Origin: Gloeothece verrucosa PCC 7822
Lineage (GTDB): Bacteria > Cyanobacteriota > Cyanobacteriia > Cyanobacteriales > Microcystaceae
NCBI RefSeq assembly: GCF_000147335.1
Contig: NC_014501.1
Span: 1,054,001-1,118,000, forward strand
Direction of reading: 5' to 3'
DNA: 64,000 nucleotides
Positions 61,229 to 64,000 of the stretch are shown here, piece by piece. The notes under the pieces were generated by a model. The model ran no database searches. It had not been told where the DNA came from and saw only the letters and a program-made list of their open reading frames with translations. The position numbers and the translations under genes are program-made. Every line of letters begins with the position of its first letter. Positions within the stretch are counted from its first letter, which is position 1.

Positions 61229-62686
61229 TTGACCATTCAAGATATCTTGCTACGGATTTTATCGGTGCTGTTGCTGATTTTACTCAATGGTTTTTTTGTT
61301 ACAGCAGAATTTTCGATTGTCTCTGTAAGGCGCTCACGCATTAGTCAATTAGTAGAAGCCGGAGATTTACAAGCTCAAACCGTTCAATCCTTTCAGCGTA
61401 GTATAGAGCGTCTATTATCTACCACTCAACTCGGCATTACGCTTTCTAGTCTAGCTCTTGGTTGGATCGGAGAAGGAACAATGGCCGTTTTACTCAAACA
61501 GCTAATTGTTAATATTCCCATGCCATCCGGGACACTAGATTATCTGGCTCATGGGATAGCTATCCCTGTGGCTTTTGTGCTTCTGGCTTATCTACAAATT
61601 GTTTTAGGAGAACTCTGTCCTAAATGTCTCGCTTTGTTGTATTCAGAGCAACTGGCTCGGTTTTTAGCCGCTCCTATTGGGGTAATTGCTCGGATCTTTA
61701 ATCCCTTTATCTGGATTTTAAACCAATCTACTCGTTTTTTGTTGCGATTAGTGGGGGTACAGTATTCGGCACAGGGATGGTATAACCGAGTCACGCCTGA
61801 AGAGTTACAGTTAATTATCAGTACAGAAATAGAATCTACAGGATTAGAGGCACAAGAACGAGAATTACTGAATAATGTCTTTGAATTTGCTGATGTTACC
61901 GCCGTAGAGGTCATGGTTCCTCGTACTCAATTAATCGCTATTCCTGAAACCGCTACTTTTGAAACTTTACTCAATGAAGTCACCAGTACGGGGCATTCTC
62001 GTTATCCGGTTAAAGGAGATTCTCTCGATGATATTCTCGGCATTATTGATTTTAAAGACTTAGCTTTACCGTTGGCCCAAGGTTGCTTAAGCTTGGATGC
62101 TTCGATTCATCATTGGGTTAAACCAGTTCGCTTTGTCCCAGAATCAACTCCTTTAAGTGAATTACTCTCTTTGATGCAGCGATCACAATTAAAAATGGTG
62201 ATGGTGGTGGATGAATTTGGCGGCACTTCTGGATTAATTACTCTCCAAGATTTAATCGCTGAAATTTTGGGCGAAAGCGAAGAACTGGAAAATGATCACG
62301 CTGTGGAACTGCAAATGCTTGATGAACAGACTTTTTTAGTGCAGGCCCAGATGAATTTAGAAGAAGTTAATGAGGTGTTAGACCTTGACCTGCCGGTGAC
62401 TGATGAATATCAAACCCTGGGCGGTTTTTTACTCTACCAATGGCAAAAAATCCCTACCCAAGGCGAAACGTTAAACTATAACAATCTCGAGTTTACAGTC
62501 GTTTCCGTTCAAGGCCCGCGTTTAGGACAAATTCGTATTACTCGCCTAGAATCTCCTTCTGTGGAAAACTTGTTGGTTCCTCCCATCAATTTATCGGCAG
62601 ATGACCCCTCAATAGGAGCCACAGATCTTATCCTACCCACTGATGAGACTCTTAACAGAGACATTCCCCCTTCCGAGAATAAATAA
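61229..62686 (+). CDS. CNNM/HlyC-CorC family transporter
   Basis: This 485-residue membrane protein has the N-terminal DUF21 domain (about 1-190, four TM helices; [19 protein letters not shown] and [19 protein letters not shown]). Two CBS domains follow (about 205-325; [13 protein letters not shown] and a [18 protein letters not shown] segment), then the C-terminal CorC_HlyC transporter-associated domain (about 340-430) and a short disordered tail. The family includes Mg2+ efflux-type CNNM proteins; older annotation calls it hemolysin-like. A TTG start at 61229 with GAGG upstream is used; no better ATG exists. It is tightly linked to the preceding hypothetical gene. Confidence 0.92.
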   Translation: MTIQDILLRILSVLLLILLNGFFVTAEFSIVSVRRSRISQLVEAGDLQAQTVQSFQRSIERLLSTTQLGITLSSLALGWIGEGTMAVLLKQLIVNIPMPSGTLDYLAHGIAIPVAFVLLAYLQIVLGELCPKCLALLYSEQLARFLAAPIGVIARIFNPFIWILNQSTRFLLRLVGVQYSAQGWYNRVTPEELQLIISTEIESTGLEAQERELLNNVFEFADVTAVEVMVPRTQLIAIPETATFETLLNEVTSTGHSRYPVKGDSLDDILGIIDFKDLALPLAQGCLSLDASIHHWVKPVRFVPESTPLSELLSLMQRSQLKMVMVVDEFGGTSGLITLQDLIAEILGESEELENDHAVELQMLDEQTFLVQAQMNLEEVNEVLDLDLPVTDEYQTLGGFLLYQWQKIPTQGETLNYNNLEFTVVSVQGPRLGQIRITRLESPSVENLLVPPINLSADDPSIGATDLILPTDETLNRDIPPSENK

Positions 62687-62862
62687 GATATTTCTATCGT
62701 AAAAGGTAAAAACTTAAGATAGACTGAAACCGAAACAACAAACTTTGAGATTTTTTCCCGTCACAATAGCTATGTTAATATCTTGATGGACATCAATAAG
62801 GTATAAATACTCAATGATGCCTGTCAAGTTTGGTGGAGGAGTGCAAAGGAGATTAATTAACC

Positions 62863-63942
62863 ATGCCGAACAATCAGCCAAACCCACAAGGGACAAGAAA
62901 CCAACCACAACCGATCCGAATTGGAGTGATTGGGGTTGGTAATATGGGGCAACATCATGCCCGTGTTTTAAGTTTGCTCAAAGATGTAGAATTAATCGGG
63001 ATTTCCGATGTTAATGTTGAGCGAGGACTAGATACGGCTAGTAAGTATAGAGTCCGTTTTTTTGAAAACTATTTGGATTTACTTTCCATTGTCGATGCTG
63101 TGTGTATAGCGGTTCCGACTCGCCTACATCATCGGGTAGGAATGGACTGTTTACAAGCCGGGGTTCATACTTTAATCGAAAAACCCATCGCGGCTAGTAT
63201 TGCTGAGGCCGAATCTTTGGTTAACGTCGCAGCCGACAATAATTGTATTCTACAAGTGGGACACATCGAACGGTTTAACCCGGCTTTCCAAGAATTGGGG
63301 AAAGTGCTGAAAACCGAGGAAATTCTAGCTCTCGAAGCTCATCGCATGAGTCCCTATTCTCAAAGGGCCAATGATGTCTCGGTGGTTTTGGATTTGATGA
63401 TCCATGATATAGATTTATTATTAGAATTAGCGGCGGCTCCGGTGATTCAATTAACGGCTAGTGGCAGTCGTTCGGCTGATTCGGGATATCTCGATTATGT
63501 GACGGCTACCCTCAACTTTGCTAATGGTATTGTGGCGACTTTAACGGCTAGTAAAGTCACTCATCGCAAAATTCGTCGTCTGGCGGCTCATTGTAAAAAT
63601 TCTCTGACTGAGGCAGATTTTCTCAATAATGAGATTCTAATTCATCGTCAAACCACCGCTAATTATTCGACTGATTATGGTCAAGTTCTTTATCGTCAAG
63701 ATGGATTAATTGAAAAAGTTTATACCAGTAATATTGAACCTTTACACGCTGAATTAGAACATTTTGTTAACTGTGTTCGCGGCGGAAATCAACCGTCTGT
63801 CGGGGGTGAGCAAGCTCTTAAAGCGTTACGGTTAGCGAGTATTATTGAGCAAATGGCTTTAGATGGTAAGGTCTGGCATCATTCCCAATGGAGTTATCAA
63901 TATTTGAATCCGCCTGTATTTACTGTTCCTTCTGAAAGTTAG
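62863..63942 (+). CDS. Gfo/Idh/MocA family oxidoreductase
   Basis: This NAD(P)-dependent dehydrogenase-like protein has 359 residues. After a proline/glutamine-rich lead (about 1-22) comes the Rossmann motif GVIGVGNMGQHHARVL near residue 26. The GVHTLIEKPIAASIAEAESL segment near residue 100 holds the catalytic Lys of EKP, and VGHIERFNPAF lies near residue 134. The C-terminal alpha/beta substrate-binding domain includes LDLMIHDIDLLLEL near residue 177. Typical substrates are sugars or inositol derivatives; here unknown. AAGGAG upstream serves as ribosome-binding site. The last 58 bases of the window hold no gene. Confidence 0.93.
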   Translation: MPNNQPNPQGTRNQPQPIRIGVIGVGNMGQHHARVLSLLKDVELIGISDVNVERGLDTASKYRVRFFENYLDLLSIVDAVCIAVPTRLHHRVGMDCLQAGVHTLIEKPIAASIAEAESLVNVAADNNCILQVGHIERFNPAFQELGKVLKTEEILALEAHRMSPYSQRANDVSVVLDLMIHDIDLLLELAAAPVIQLTASGSRSADSGYLDYVTATLNFANGIVATLTASKVTHRKIRRLAAHCKNSLTEADFLNNEILIHRQTTANYSTDYGQVLYRQDGLIEKVYTSNIEPLHAELEHFVNCVRGGNQPSVGGEQALKALRLASIIEQMALDGKVWHHSQWSYQYLNPPVFTVPSES

Positions 63943-64000
63943 TCCCCTTTACGGATTTTGATTTCTCTCCCTGTAAAGTCGGCGATCGTTGCTCAGTAAG

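Overview
The window is a chromosomal segment of a cyanobacterium. It carries psbA (photosystem II D1), cyanobacterial-type uroporphyrinogen decarboxylase, ClpS, a CYP120-like P450, a PEP-CTERM tailed protein, many families restricted to or typical of cyanobacteria (DUF29, DUF1995, DUF760, DUF4079, DUF928, DUF2330) and dense intergenic palindromic repeats. The AT-rich composition, large repeat load and gene set resemble the large-genome unicellular Cyanothece/Gloeothece group; that placement is inference from memory, not a database result. I see no rRNA operon, CRISPR array or prophage.

Layout. 1-7.1 kb: Uma2 nuclease-like gene, a frameshifted hypothetical gene, DUF29, psbA, a small zinc-motif protein, cysteine desulfurase, DUF1995, YbjQ and a small hypothetical gene. 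7.1-12.4 kb: repeat-rich spacer, SRP RNA, a CHASE2-Ser/Thr kinase receptor next to a LysM-DUF928 secreted protein, and a glutamine amidotransferase. 12.7-22.6 kb: dxs, aqpZ, then a minus-strand run (RnfD-like membrane protein, DUF2330, TPR, P450) and an EF-G paralogue. 23-30.5 kb: clpS, a roughly 310 bp near-palindrome, a CPBP protease, and a giant TPR-CHAT protein with homogenised 138 bp repeats, followed by two unknown genes, one a coiled-coil membrane protein. 30.6-42.6 kb: PEP-CTERM SGNH hydrolase, rnc, rnpB, corA, hypothetical genes, S66 peptidase, hemE with an SDR gene, and a GT4-glycogen-debranching-like pair. 42.7-44.1 kb: an IS200/IS605-type element carrying IsrB (IscB-like RuvC nickase without HNH) with its upstream HEARO/omega RNA. 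44.1-64 kb: DUF760, DUF4079, ankyrin-DUF952, a two-partner secretion pair whose exoprotein ends in a CHAT protease, larE, rqcH, a PhzF-like gene, spmA/spmB homologues, a CAU tRNA, a CNNM/HlyC-type transporter and a Gfo/Idh oxidoreductase.

The most distinctive content is the IsrB-omega RNA element and two independent CHAT (caspase-like) modules: a presumably cytoplasmic TPR-CHAT protein with a downstream membrane protein, and a TpsA-CHAT exoprotein with its own TpsB. The CHASE2 kinase/DUF928 pair belongs to the same general type of cyanobacterial accessory signalling repertoire. The first CHAT gene has also been invaded in frame by a palindromic repeat of a type seen in a nearby intergenic region.
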